The translations under genes and the position numbers were made by a program. 64,000 nt of DNA from Victivallis lenta (GTDB lineage: Bacteria; Verrucomicrobiota; Lentisphaeria; Victivallales; Victivallaceae): the NCBI RefSeq assembly GCF_009695545.1, contig NZ_VUNS01000020.1, positions 46,832-110,831 on the forward strand. Reading direction: 5' to 3'. Positions 6,131-14,634 of this stretch are shown piece by piece (within the stretch, counting starts at the first letter, position 1; each line of letters opens with the position of its first letter). Below the pieces are notes generated by a model. It was given only the letters and a program-made list of their open reading frames with translations. It had not been told where the DNA came from and made no database searches.

Positions 6131-8446
6131 ATGAATGCAGAGACCGTTTACCGGGTGGACAATGCCGAAACCGTGAAGATCAAGCACTATGCGCTGGAGA
6201 CGCTGCGGGCGGATCTGGTCGGAATCGCCAATATCGGGCGTTTTGCAGGCGCGCCGGTCAAAATGAGTCCGCAGGGGGTCATGCCTTCGGCGCGGTCGGT
6301 CATCGTGATGGCGATCCACCACCCTGACGCGGCGATCGAGCTCGGCGGGAAAAAGCATCCGCAGGAGATCGGCCCGTACCAGATCCAGTACCATATGAAC
6401 TGGCGGCTCGACGACATGTCGTACCGGATGAGCAATTTCCTCGAAAAGCTCGGCTGGAATGCGGTCCCGATCGTCTCATCGAACATCTGGCGCTATCGCG
6501 GCTACAAGGACCTGAAGGAGCAGTTCGCGCCGGATGTGTCGCACATCCATTCGGCGGTCGCCGCCGGCCTGGCGGAATACGGTTACAGCGGGCTGGCGAT
6601 CACGCCGGAATTCGGCGCGCGCGTCCGCTTCGTCACCGTCATCACCGATGCGGAGCTGACGCCGTCGCCGCTGCTCGAACCGGGCTCGGTCTGCGACAGC
6701 TGCATGATCTGCAAGCGCGAGTGCCGTTCGGGCGCGCTCTCGAAGGAGATCAAGGGGTGGAACGTCATCGAGTACGAAGGCAGACAATACCGTTACGCGA
6801 ACAAGAATCTCTGGCGCTGCTCGTGGGGGGAACACTTCGACCTCGACCTCGACCTGCCGATTCCGGACGTCGTCGACGAGAAGGTCATCATGGAGGCGAC
6901 CGTGAAATACGGCCGCCGCGGCGGAGAGATGGGCTCATGCCTGCGCTACTGCCTGCCGAAGGCGCTGCGCTACTGGGACAGGGATTATACGAACGCGCCG
7001 CGCCGCCGCCGCCGGTATATCGAAAACCCGGAGGTGCAGGGGGCGGTTCCCCGCGGCCTTTTCGAAGAGATCCGGGCTCTCGGCGGCGGGTGGGGAGTCG
7101 ATCATGTCGTGGTCCGGAGCGCCGACGAACTCCGGGAAAGCTCCGGAATCGATATCGGCGCACTGATGCCGGGGGCGATCCGCAGCGTCAGCATGGTTTC
7201 GATGCGCCGGCCGCTGTCGCTGTGCGACGGAATCCCGAACCGGGAGCGGAATCTGCCCGACGCGGCCTGGAGCCCGATCATGACGCAGGCCGGCTATGAC
7301 GCGGTCCGCCTGCTCGAAAAGTTCGGCTATTCGGCCTGCCAGTACCTCAATTTCCCGGAGGAGACATTTGCAGCTTCGCTGACCGGAGCGCCCGGAATGG
7401 AGATCCGGACGCTGACGCTGCTGACCGATGCGCCGCTGCCGCTGACCGGCAGCGAACTGCCGTTCTCCGCCCGGCGGAACGGCCCGCCGCGCGAGCTGAC
7501 CGACCGCCTGGAAGAAGAAGCGCGCCTGCGAGAATGCGACCTCTTCGGAGTGGCGCCGGCGGAGCGGCTCGCCGCGATCGTTCCGGATCTGAAGGCGATC
7601 TTCGAGGGTGAGGTCGAATATGTCGGCCGGAACAAGGCCGATTCGTTTCACAAGCCGTACGATCCGGTCGTCACGAAGGAGGCGCGCCGGGTCTGCGGCC
7701 CGGCAGACTATCTGCCGGGTGCGAAATCGGTCATCGTGATCGGGCTGCGCATGCCGAAAGCCACAGTGGACATCACGGCGCGGACGCCGGCCGAGGCGGC
7801 CGGCCCCTACGTATTCGCCCAGTATGAGACGATCATGCGGCTGCGGGTGGCGGCCTGGAATCTGACCGGACTGCTTGAGGCGGCCGGATACCGCGGCGTC
7901 TACACGCTCGACCTGCACAACACCGGGTCAGTCTGCATGAATCCGCGCGGCGAATACCCGGACGCGTTCAGCAACGCATTCGCCGCAGTCGGGGCGGGGC
8001 TGGGGGCGCTGAGCCTCTGCGGCTCGGTCGTGAATCCGCGATTCGGTTCGAACATGCGCTACGTCGCAATCGTGACCGATGCGGAGCTCGCGCCGAACGA
8101 GGTGCTGAAATCGGTGGAGCTGGGCTGCGCCGGCTGTTCCGGCAGCTGCTTCTCGGCCTGCAAAACCGCCGCGTTCCAGCCGGAGGTGCACGAGATCGTG
8201 CTCGGCGGCGTGCCGCAGCGCTTCCGCAAATTCGACGTGAACCGCTGCAACTGGGCCAAGCGTTACAGCCTGGTCGGGTCGGAGGGGAACCAATACACCG
8301 GCTGGCACCTCGACCTCGCCTATCCCGAGCAGCTCAATGAGGAGACGCTGGCGGATGCGCTCCGGCAGCTGCCGCACATCGAAAAAATCCGGCCCTGCAA
8401 CTTCGAACAGTGTGTGCTCGCCTGTCCGCATGCCAGAAAGCAATAA
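6131..8446 (+). CDS. Tandem-duplicated QueG/reductive dehalogenase-like Fe-S protein
   Basis: This is a 771-residue protein made of two homologous halves. Each half has a stretch like the epoxyqueuosine reductase/reductive dehalogenase Fe-S family: a SVIVMAIHHP or SVIVIGLRMP strand, a YxxQY helix, a VRFVTVITDAEL or MRYVAIVTDAEL strand, and then a Cys cluster. The first cluster is CDSCMICKREC near residue 187; the second is CAGCSGSCFSAC near 665. Further Cys occur near 269-273 and 755-764. Residues 300-460 link the halves. No signal peptide is seen, so it should be cytoplasmic. Family knowledge suggests cobalamin plus 4Fe-4S redox chemistry, but the substrate is unknown and it is too long for QueG (about 350 residues). 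AAGGAG lies just before the ATG. Confidence 0.75.
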   Translation: MNAETVYRVDNAETVKIKHYALETLRADLVGIANIGRFAGAPVKMSPQGVMPSARSVIVMAIHHPDAAIELGGKKHPQEIGPYQIQYHMNWRLDDMSYRMSNFLEKLGWNAVPIVSSNIWRYRGYKDLKEQFAPDVSHIHSAVAAGLAEYGYSGLAITPEFGARVRFVTVITDAELTPSPLLEPGSVCDSCMICKRECRSGALSKEIKGWNVIEYEGRQYRYANKNLWRCSWGEHFDLDLDLPIPDVVDEKVIMEATVKYGRRGGEMGSCLRYCLPKALRYWDRDYTNAPRRRRRYIENPEVQGAVPRGLFEEIRALGGGWGVDHVVVRSADELRESSGIDIGALMPGAIRSVSMVSMRRPLSLCDGIPNRERNLPDAAWSPIMTQAGYDAVRLLEKFGYSACQYLNFPEETFAASLTGAPGMEIRTLTLLTDAPLPLTGSELPFSARRNGPPRELTDRLEEEARLRECDLFGVAPAERLAAIVPDLKAIFEGEVEYVGRNKADSFHKPYDPVVTKEARRVCGPADYLPGAKSVIVIGLRMPKATVDITARTPAEAAGPYVFAQYETIMRLRVAAWNLTGLLEAAGYRGVYTLDLHNTGSVCMNPRGEYPDAFSNAFAAVGAGLGALSLCGSVVNPRFGSNMRYVAIVTDAELAPNEVLKSVELGCAGCSGSCFSACKTAAFQPEVHEIVLGGVPQRFRKFDVNRCNWAKRYSLVGSEGNQYTGWHLDLAYPEQLNEETLADALRQLPHIEKIRPCNFEQCVLACPHARKQ

Positions 8447-8463
8447 CCAGGAAAGCGGAAACC

Positions 8464-8502
8464 GGAAAGCCGGAGGCGGCAGCCATCCCCCTCCGGTTTT
8501 CC
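8464..8502. terminator. Hairpin between convergent genes
   Basis: The arms GGAAAGCCGGAGG (8464-8476) and CCTCCGGTTTTCC (8490-8502) pair with one G-T wobble. It lies between the stops of the QueG-like gene and the glycoside hydrolase. No long T-run follows, so termination is only plausible. Confidence 0.45.
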
Positions 8503-8509
8503 GCAACGG

Positions 8510-11272
8510 TCACTGCCGGAACGGTTCAACGGTGAAATTCCGGATTTCGAAGGTACGGCCCGGCTGCCGCCAGGCGAAGCAGGTGACGGAGAGCCCCCGG
8601 CACTCCTTCGGCACATAGAGCGGCAGGTCGAAAGCCTCCCACCCGGCGCCGAGCGGAGTGGGGGGCAGCAGGTCGAGCCGCTTTACGGCCGATCCGCTCG
8701 CCAGCACCTGAAGCCGCGCGTCGCCGCGCGCTTCGAACCGGACCCGGTACACGGCTCCGGGAACCACGCCGAACCAGCCGGAACTCACTCCGGCGCAGAG
8801 CGGGGAGCTGCCGACCTTCACGGACGGAATGCCGTTCTCATTGCGGAATTCAAGCTCGTACTCCTTGTTCCAGCCCTTGTTCTTCAACTGCTGCTGGGAC
8901 GCGAGCGGTCCCGGCGGAAGCGCAGGCGTGAGGTTGCCGTACCGGCACGGGTCCTTGACTCCGCCGATGCCGGAGCCCCATTCGATCCACGCGGCGCGGC
9001 CTTTGCCGTCATTGTTGTTCACCAGCAGCGAAAAGCGCACGCGCGGCTGCTGTTCGAGGCTGAACGGATAAAGCTCCGACGCATCAACCGCGATGCGGTA
9101 GACGGTCCGGCCGTCCTTCCGTTCAATCCGGCAGCGGCCGTTCCGGACGCGCTCGCCGGCGGGCGTGTAACGCGCCGGCAGATCGCCGGCCAGGTTCGGC
9201 GCATAGACTTTCCATAAAACCGGTTTGCCGTCTTCGCCGAGCGCGGCGGCAAATTCGATGCGGTCGACGTCGAAGCCTTCGCCTTTCGTGTCGAGCGCGA
9301 ACTGCAGGCTGTCGAACTCCCATACCTTCCCATTGTCCGCCTTCATGACATGCACGGGGTCTTCGACCTCGACGAGCAGTTCGAGCCCGGCCGACGTGAA
9401 TCCGGCCGCAAAACGCCCTTTCGTTTCACCCGGAGCGAGAGCGGGATTGTTCACGACGCGCTCCGCAACCGGCTGCCAGGCGATCTTCTGCGGAAAAACC
9501 GGGTTCATGTCCGCGTCAAAGAGCGCACCGCGCCGGTAGACGCCGTTCAGCTTATTCTGCAAAGTGAGCTTCGCATTCTGGGCGTACAGCACCTCGCCGG
9601 TATTGCGCCATGCCGCCACGGCGGCCGGATCGGGGTCGCGGACGAAATAATAGACCTCCGGCTCGAGCGTGAGGGGGGCCCCGCGTTCAAGCTCCGCCCC
9701 CTCCGCCGTCAGAATCCGGGAATCCGGACCGACTGCGCTGCGAAGTTCCGGGGCGGCGGGCGCGGCTTTGCCGCCGGTGTTCCAGACCATCAGCATCGGG
9801 CCGGAATCGCTTTCGAGCATCAGCGCCCGCTGCGTATTGTTGTCAAAAAGGTACCCGCTGCCGACTTTCAGCTTCCCCTTTACCTGCGCGGTGAACACCT
9901 GCCACGCCAGTGCCGGATAACGCGGCTGGATATACGGCACCTGCCGGAAGAGGCCGGAGACGTGCGTGTCATACGAGCGGTTTTCCCGATGGAACTGCAA
10001 CGTCTCCTTCTCGGTCCGATAGAGGTTCAGGATGCAGAAAAAATCGACCTCGGTCACTCCGGCACGGATCTGATTCAGGAAATCGAGCACCATATTGCGG
10101 GCCAGCAGCTGTTCGCTCGGAAAGTCCTGCGCATACGGCTTCAGCAGCATCGCATGCCACTCGGAGCTCACAACCGGCTTCGGTTCGAGTCCGTACTTCT
10201 TCTCGAGTTCATGGAACGGTTCCGGGCGGACCCAGCTGCCGTGCAGCGGCAGCACGTCGTAATACCTGCCGCCGCCGAGCTTCAGGAACTCGTCGTAAAA
10301 CGGCAGGTAGCGCATGCCGATGCCGCCGAGCCAGACCGTCGCCTCCGGCTTTTCAGCCTTGACCGTCTCGTAACCGGCCTTCAGCAGATCGACGAAATTC
10401 CGCGTCGAATCGACCCAGAAGCAGGTGAAACCGATCAGGTGCGGCTCGTTCCAGAGCTCGTAACGCCCGATCTTCGGATAGCGGCGCATGACCTGCCGGA
10501 TGAAATTCCGCCAGTCATCGAGATTTTTCGGCGTCACGGCGGCGTATTCCGGAACGAAAATATTGATCCAGTCCGCCTCCGGACGCGAGCTCGCCCAGCG
10601 CGGCGTGCCGTAGATGTTGAAGGTGATGCGTTCGTCCGGGAAGCCGTTCTCCCGGGCGAGCCGCAGGAAATCGTCAACGCCGCTCCAGTTGATCTTCCCC
10701 GGCTCCTTCTCCATACTGTCCCAGCGGAGAGCGTGGATGCGGATCGAGTGGAAGCCGATCAGCCGGGCCAGCGGAATCGCGTTCTTATACATGCTGAAAT
10801 GCGGCGACGCGCCGAAGTGCGGCGAAATATCGGCCGGGTCGGCCGTCTTTGCCGGAGCGACGGCGAAAGCGTGGCGGGACACCGCAAAGTCGCGTTTGCC
10901 GACAAACGTGTATTTGCGTTTATCGACCGGGTCCTGCCGCCGGATTCCGACCGGATAGTGCTCGGAGACGGTCTCGCCGTCCACCTTGAACTCCGCCTCG
11001 TAAAAACCGGGCCGGGGAGCGTTCCAGCGCCAGCCTTCCCGGTTGAAAACCGCGCCGGAGAACTCCTGCCGGGCGGCCTCTTTCCCGGCTGAGTCGAAAA
11101 CCGCGACCGCGACCTTCGCACTCTCCGGCAGCGTTTTCTTTGCCCGGAAAAGGACCGGTTCGCCCGCGACGAACCAGTTCGCAAAATTCGCACCGCGGAT
11201 TTCGATCCCGGCGGCGGAAAAAGCGGCCGCGAGCAGGCAGCCGAACAGAGCAGTTCGCATCACATCGGACAT
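8510..11272 (-). CDS. Secreted clan-A glycoside hydrolase with CBM9-like domain
   Basis: This is a 920-residue protein. A signal peptide (MSDVMRTALFGCLLAAAFSA) indicates export. Residues about 30-130 look like a beta-sandwich. Residues 150-480 form a GH39/GH5-like TIM barrel with the acid/base Glu in ELWNEPH (near 270) and a nucleophile Glu in VVSSEWH (near 370). A CBM9/DOMON-like module (about 640-790) and another beta domain follow. The ATG at 11272 lies 7 bases after GGAGAGG and overlaps the upstream gene's stop. A second ATG at 11260 shares a TGATG junction with that stop and is the alternative start. The substrate is unknown; the locus suggests host or plant glycans. Confidence 0.8.
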   Translation of the reverse strand: MSDVMRTALFGCLLAAAFSAAGIEIRGANFANWFVAGEPVLFRAKKTLPESAKVAVAVFDSAGKEAARQEFSGAVFNREGWRWNAPRPGFYEAEFKVDGETVSEHYPVGIRRQDPVDKRKYTFVGKRDFAVSRHAFAVAPAKTADPADISPHFGASPHFSMYKNAIPLARLIGFHSIRIHALRWDSMEKEPGKINWSGVDDFLRLARENGFPDERITFNIYGTPRWASSRPEADWINIFVPEYAAVTPKNLDDWRNFIRQVMRRYPKIGRYELWNEPHLIGFTCFWVDSTRNFVDLLKAGYETVKAEKPEATVWLGGIGMRYLPFYDEFLKLGGGRYYDVLPLHGSWVRPEPFHELEKKYGLEPKPVVSSEWHAMLLKPYAQDFPSEQLLARNMVLDFLNQIRAGVTEVDFFCILNLYRTEKETLQFHRENRSYDTHVSGLFRQVPYIQPRYPALAWQVFTAQVKGKLKVGSGYLFDNNTQRALMLESDSGPMLMVWNTGGKAAPAAPELRSAVGPDSRILTAEGAELERGAPLTLEPEVYYFVRDPDPAAVAAWRNTGEVLYAQNAKLTLQNKLNGVYRRGALFDADMNPVFPQKIAWQPVAERVVNNPALAPGETKGRFAAGFTSAGLELLVEVEDPVHVMKADNGKVWEFDSLQFALDTKGEGFDVDRIEFAAALGEDGKPVLWKVYAPNLAGDLPARYTPAGERVRNGRCRIERKDGRTVYRIAVDASELYPFSLEQQPRVRFSLLVNNNDGKGRAAWIEWGSGIGGVKDPCRYGNLTPALPPGPLASQQQLKNKGWNKEYELEFRNENGIPSVKVGSSPLCAGVSSGWFGVVPGAVYRVRFEARGDARLQVLASGSAVKRLDLLPPTPLGAGWEAFDLPLYVPKECRGLSVTCFAWRQPGRTFEIRNFTVEPFRQ

Positions 11273-12414
11273 ACGGCCACCTCTCCGGCTTCCACGGTTT
11301 CGGAACGCAGCCCGAACACCTCCCGGACCGCCTCCAGCCGGCCGTAGCCGTACTGTGTATCCGGCTCGAGATAGGCTCCCTCGGTCCACTCGTTCCAGCA
11401 GGCGATATGCACGATCCCGCCGGTGCCTTCGGCAGCCATGTAATCGGCGGTGCGCCGCAGGGCCGCCCTGAAGAGCTCCGGCGTGTTGCCGGTGATGACC
11501 GTGCCGAACGGATAATGCCGCTTGTCGTACATGTCGGACTGAACCGTGCGCGGAGAGCTGTCCCAGCCGGTCGGCACGACCGGATTGTACGGAACTTCGA
11601 GCCCGCGGGTGAAACTGCGGTCCTCATCGCGGTTCAGCTCGAACCAGTCGGCGTAGGAGAGATCCGGAAAGCGTTCGCCCCACTTGCCCCAGCCGTAGTT
11701 GCTGCAGCAGTCGAGCCCGATTTCGCGAATCAGGCGGTTTCCGGCATCGAAATCGCCCCGGGCGAGCTCGGAGGCCATGCCGTCGAGCGTGAGCTTGCCG
11801 AGTCCCGCTTTTTCGGCGCGGAACCGGAAATCGTCGAAGAGCTGCCGGGCGGCCGCCGGACCGCCGAGCTGTTCGACCAGCGCCTTCACCCGGAAAAACG
11901 AGAAATAGAGCCCTCCGTCGATCCGCAGATAATTCGGCCGGTTCAGGTAATGCCTGATGCAGTGATCCGTGCATTTGCGGAAGGTCTCGGCGTCGACGTC
12001 GCCGCTCCAGAGTTTCTCCGCAGGTTTCCGGTAGCTGCCCGGATGCGCGTAGATCGGGTCGTGGTTCGCCCACATCAGCGCGAACTTCAGGTCTGCGCAG
12101 TTCGGAGCGCCGAGAAATCCGTCGCGGATGCAGCGCTCGCGGTACGGGCCGTCGAAGAAGTAGTACCAGTCGAAGATGAACGCGTCGATGCCGTGTTCGG
12201 CGGCCATCCTGATCTTCGCGGCCATGACCTGCGGATCGGCCTCGTCGCCATAACCGAGCAGCGGAATTTTCGGCTGCTCATGTCCGGGGAAACGCGGCGT
12301 GGCGTGCTGCGTCACGCGCCACTCGGTCCAGTTTCCGCCGTGAATCGCTTCATTGCGCGGGTCCACGTGCCAGTTCGGAAAATAGTAGGCGCAGACAACG
12401 GGTCTCTTTTTCAT
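11260..12414 (-). CDS. WbsX/GH99-like glycan-processing protein
   Basis: This 384-residue protein belongs to the WbsX (GH99-like) family. It opens with VVCAYYFPNWH and has FIFDWYYF near residue 90. It carries the diagnostic CWNEWTEGAYLEPD near 343, where the Glu residues are the expected catalytic acids. Family members act on mannose- or rhamnose-containing glycans or in O-antigen clusters. No signal peptide is visible, so it is probably cytoplasmic. It is translationally coupled to the downstream hydrolase (overlapping stop and start). The upstream pseudopilin gene is 27 bp away, so all three are likely one transcript controlled by the divergent AraC protein. Confidence 0.82.
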   Translation of the reverse strand: MKKRPVVCAYYFPNWHVDPRNEAIHGGNWTEWRVTQHATPRFPGHEQPKIPLLGYGDEADPQVMAAKIRMAAEHGIDAFIFDWYYFFDGPYRERCIRDGFLGAPNCADLKFALMWANHDPIYAHPGSYRKPAEKLWSGDVDAETFRKCTDHCIRHYLNRPNYLRIDGGLYFSFFRVKALVEQLGGPAAARQLFDDFRFRAEKAGLGKLTLDGMASELARGDFDAGNRLIREIGLDCCSNYGWGKWGERFPDLSYADWFELNRDEDRSFTRGLEVPYNPVVPTGWDSSPRTVQSDMYDKRHYPFGTVITGNTPELFRAALRRTADYMAAEGTGGIVHIACWNEWTEGAYLEPDTQYGYGRLEAVREVFGLRSETVEAGEVAVCPM

Positions 12415-12441
12415 GATCGGATGATTCCTTCGGGTTGCGTT

Positions 12442-13188
12442 TCAAAGGCCTTTCCAGAAGCCCTTTTCCTTGTCGTTCTCGTATCCGCTTAACGGCATGT
12501 CTCCGCCGGACGCGGCTTTTACGTTTCCGCCCAGATAGAGGACGTTCAGCGAACTGCCGCCATTGTGGCGGAGCTGCGCTTCGTCGGGGCTGATCGCCAG
12601 CGAAAAGGAGCCTCCGCGGGTGCGTTCGCGGGCATTCAGCAGCGCGCTCATATGGCCGCGCAGACAGTGCGGAACGCAGCCACCGAAATGCCCGATATCG
12701 GAAGCCAGCAGCGTGGCCGACGGATTGCGGAAAGCCGTGATCTTCTTCCGCCGGATCACCGAAACGTCGAAATTGCCGCCGGAACCCGGGGGCGTCTGGA
12801 GAAAACCGTTGACGCCGTACGAGCAGCCGCCGGAAGCATGGGCTTCGTAGGTGTCCGCGGGACAGTTGAAGATCGTTCCCCGATAGGGACGGGCGTCGCT
12901 GACCTCCTGCGCCGCGCGATTGTCCGCCAGAATGTAATGGTGAAGAATCCAGAGCCAGGTTCCCTGAAAGGTGGTGACGCCGTTGTTGCATTTCGGCAGC
13001 AGCAGATGGCCGTCAAAAGAGTCGGAGTAAACCATCAGGCAGGTGCCGAGCTGCTTCAGATTTCCAACGCACTGCGTGCTGCGGGCGCGGCTGCGCGCCT
13101 GGTTCAGCGCAGGCAGCAGCATGGCGGCGAGAATCGCGATGATCGCAATTACGATAAGAAGTTCTATCAGGGTAAATTTCCGTTTCAT
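12442..13188 (-). CDS. Pseudopilin-like protein with prepilin N-terminus (DUF1559-like)
   Basis: This 248-residue protein starts [20 protein letters not shown], a class III prepilin signal: a short basic leader, then Phe-Thr-Leu-Ile-Glu (methylation-site Glu) and one hydrophobic helix. The rest is globular, with LRHNGG and LYLGGNVK near the C-terminus. These match the H-X9-DG motif region of the family except that the Asp is Gly. Such proteins are greatly expanded in Lentisphaerota and Planctomycetota and are probably assembled or exported by a type II/IV pilus-like system; the PilB/PilC genes at 56.8-61.5 kb could serve it. I chose the ATG at 13188 because GAGGGG precedes it and the longer frame adds a non-signal leader. 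Confidence 0.85.
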   Translation of the reverse strand: MKRKFTLIELLIVIAIIAILAAMLLPALNQARSRARSTQCVGNLKQLGTCLMVYSDSFDGHLLLPKCNNGVTTFQGTWLWILHHYILADNRAAQEVSDARPYRGTIFNCPADTYEAHASGGCSYGVNGFLQTPPGSGGNFDVSVIRRKKITAFRNPSATLLASDIGHFGGCVPHCLRGHMSALLNARERTRGGSFSLAISPDEAQLRHNGGSSLNVLYLGGNVKAASGGDMPLSGYENDKEKGFWKGL

Positions 13189-13299
13189 GACTTCCATGCC
13201 CCTCAAAAAGTTGTTCCGGACCTCGGGTCTTCCGGGCCCGTCGCCCAAAATCGATACCCCGTCTTCCGAACAAAACGCGCGTCCTGTCATCCAACGATA

Positions 13300-13305
13300 A
13301 TTATA
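13300..13305 (-). promoter_or_regulatory. -10 box of pseudopilin/glycan operon
   Basis: A perfect TATAAT reads on the minus strand about 112 bp before the pseudopilin ATG. No good -35 box is present at the expected distance. That fits an activator-dependent promoter, as would be expected if the AraC protein encoded next door switches it on. Confidence 0.5.
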
Positions 13306-13330
13306 TCACAGAAGCTCCCGGCCGGATTGG

Positions 13331-13342
13331 GTGCTTGAGCAC
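13331..13342. promoter_or_regulatory. Inverted repeat GTGCT-TG-AGCAC, candidate operator
   Basis: This short palindrome lies about 26 bp upstream of the pseudopilin -10 box and within the shared control region with the AraC gene. It is a plausible site for the AraC-type regulator, though AraC proteins usually bind direct repeats. Confidence 0.35.
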
Positions 13343-13390
13343 AATTCTGCATAAAGCCGGAAATTCTGACGATTTACCATAAATGCGGAC

Positions 13391-13419
13391 TGGAAAAGCG
13401 AAACACGCCGGCATATAAT
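13391..13419 (+). promoter_or_regulatory. Promoter of AraC-type gene (leaderless)
   Basis: TGGAAA (13391-13396) and TATAAT (13414-13419) have 17-bp spacing. The ATG at 13426 sits where transcription should begin and no Shine-Dalgarno sequence is present, so the mRNA is predicted to be leaderless. Confidence 0.55.
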
Positions 13420-13425
13420 AATTCC

Positions 13426-14634
13426 ATGACAAACATTTCGGGCAGATTCTACCGCGCGGCGGATTATTTCAAGGACGATTTGCCGATCGTCGTGCAGCAC
13501 AACATCCATTCGCCCGCCGACTTCGACCCGCCGGAGTCGCTGAACCGGCGGCAGTTCTGGAAAATTCTGTACATCATCGACGGAACCGGCCTGCTGAAGA
13601 TCAACCACCGGGAGTATCCGTTCGGTCCCGGCTTCGTCTGCCTGAACCATCCGGACGACCTGACCAACCTCGCGCTCGACAGGCCGGTTGAGCTCTGCAA
13701 CATCCTGTTCCTGCAGAAAACGATCGAAAACGACCTCGCCCGGCTCTACAACGACAACAGCTTCTTTTCGATCTTCCGCCCTGATTTCCGGCCGGAGCAG
13801 TCGCTCAGCCACAATCTGCTGCACCTGATCGACTCGAACCGCCGGATTTATCTCGAGATCAGACGGCTTCACCACGAGTACACCCATACCGACGCGAATT
13901 CCGGCGAAATGCTGCGGCATATGCTCGTCGGGCTGCTCATCGAATTCTCGCGGCAGAGCGCGCGCGTGTTCAACCGCAAGCGGCGGCAGAATGCCGCCGG
14001 ACACATCGACAGGTTCCTGCGCGAAAACTTCGCACAGCCGTTCGACCGCGAAAGAGCCGCCCGCGAAGTCGGCATGTCGAAGGGGTATCTTTTCAGCTAT
14101 TACCGCGCCGCAACCGGCCGCACCATCGGCGAGACGCTGCTCGCCATCCGGCTCGAGGAGGCGAAAAAGCTGCTCGCCGGAACCGGAATGAAGATCAAAA
14201 CAGTCTGCTACCGCTGCGGATTTTCGGACCTCAGCAACTTCTACAAGCTCTTCCGGCGCGCCGCCGGAACCACCCCCGGAGCCTTCCGGGAAAGCGCCCG
14301 GCGACAGCCGCCGGCAGCCCGGTCAGCGGTTTTTCCGGCCGAAATCAGCCGGAATCAGCCGGGAGACCGGATAGACCACAAGAAAACTCGGGATCGTGCA
14401 GACCATGACGTACCAGAAGAACGTGACGTACCCGAGATGCCTCTCGGCGTAGCCGGAGAGAATGCCGACCAGCATCATGCCGAGAATCGTGATCCCGGTC
14501 ATGATCGCAAAGTGGCTGGTCTTGTACCTGCCCGAGTTTTCGGCGAGGGCGACCATGACGAGCAGAATCGCCGTATAGCCGAGTCCGTACCCGAACTGTT
14601 CGACCGCGATGCAGCCGCCGACGGCCCAGAGTGA
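13426..14634 (+). CDS. AraC-family transcriptional regulator with read-through tail
   Basis: Residues 10-150 are a cupin-like sensor domain (FWKILYIIDGTGLLKI). Residues about 190-285 are the double helix-turn-helix typical of AraC (AAREVGMSKGYLFSYYRAATG and VCYRCGFSDLSNFYKLFRR). Normal AraC proteins end near residue 290, here at FRESARR. The frame has no stop there and continues for about 110 residues of low-complexity, charged sequence that is antisense to the AmpG-like gene. The convergent overlap is 312 bp. The tail is probably non-functional or spurious. The protein likely controls the divergent pseudopilin-WbsX-hydrolase operon, and perhaps the transporter, in response to a sugar. Confidence 0.82.
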   Translation: MTNISGRFYRAADYFKDDLPIVVQHNIHSPADFDPPESLNRRQFWKILYIIDGTGLLKINHREYPFGPGFVCLNHPDDLTNLALDRPVELCNILFLQKTIENDLARLYNDNSFFSIFRPDFRPEQSLSHNLLHLIDSNRRIYLEIRRLHHEYTHTDANSGEMLRHMLVGLLIEFSRQSARVFNRKRRQNAAGHIDRFLRENFAQPFDRERAAREVGMSKGYLFSYYRAATGRTIGETLLAIRLEEAKKLLAGTGMKIKTVCYRCGFSDLSNFYKLFRRAAGTTPGAFRESARRQPPAARSAVFPAEISRNQPGDRIDHKKTRDRADHDVPEERDVPEMPLGVAGENADQHHAENRDPGHDRKVAGLVPARVFGEGDHDEQNRRIAESVPELFDRDAAADGPE

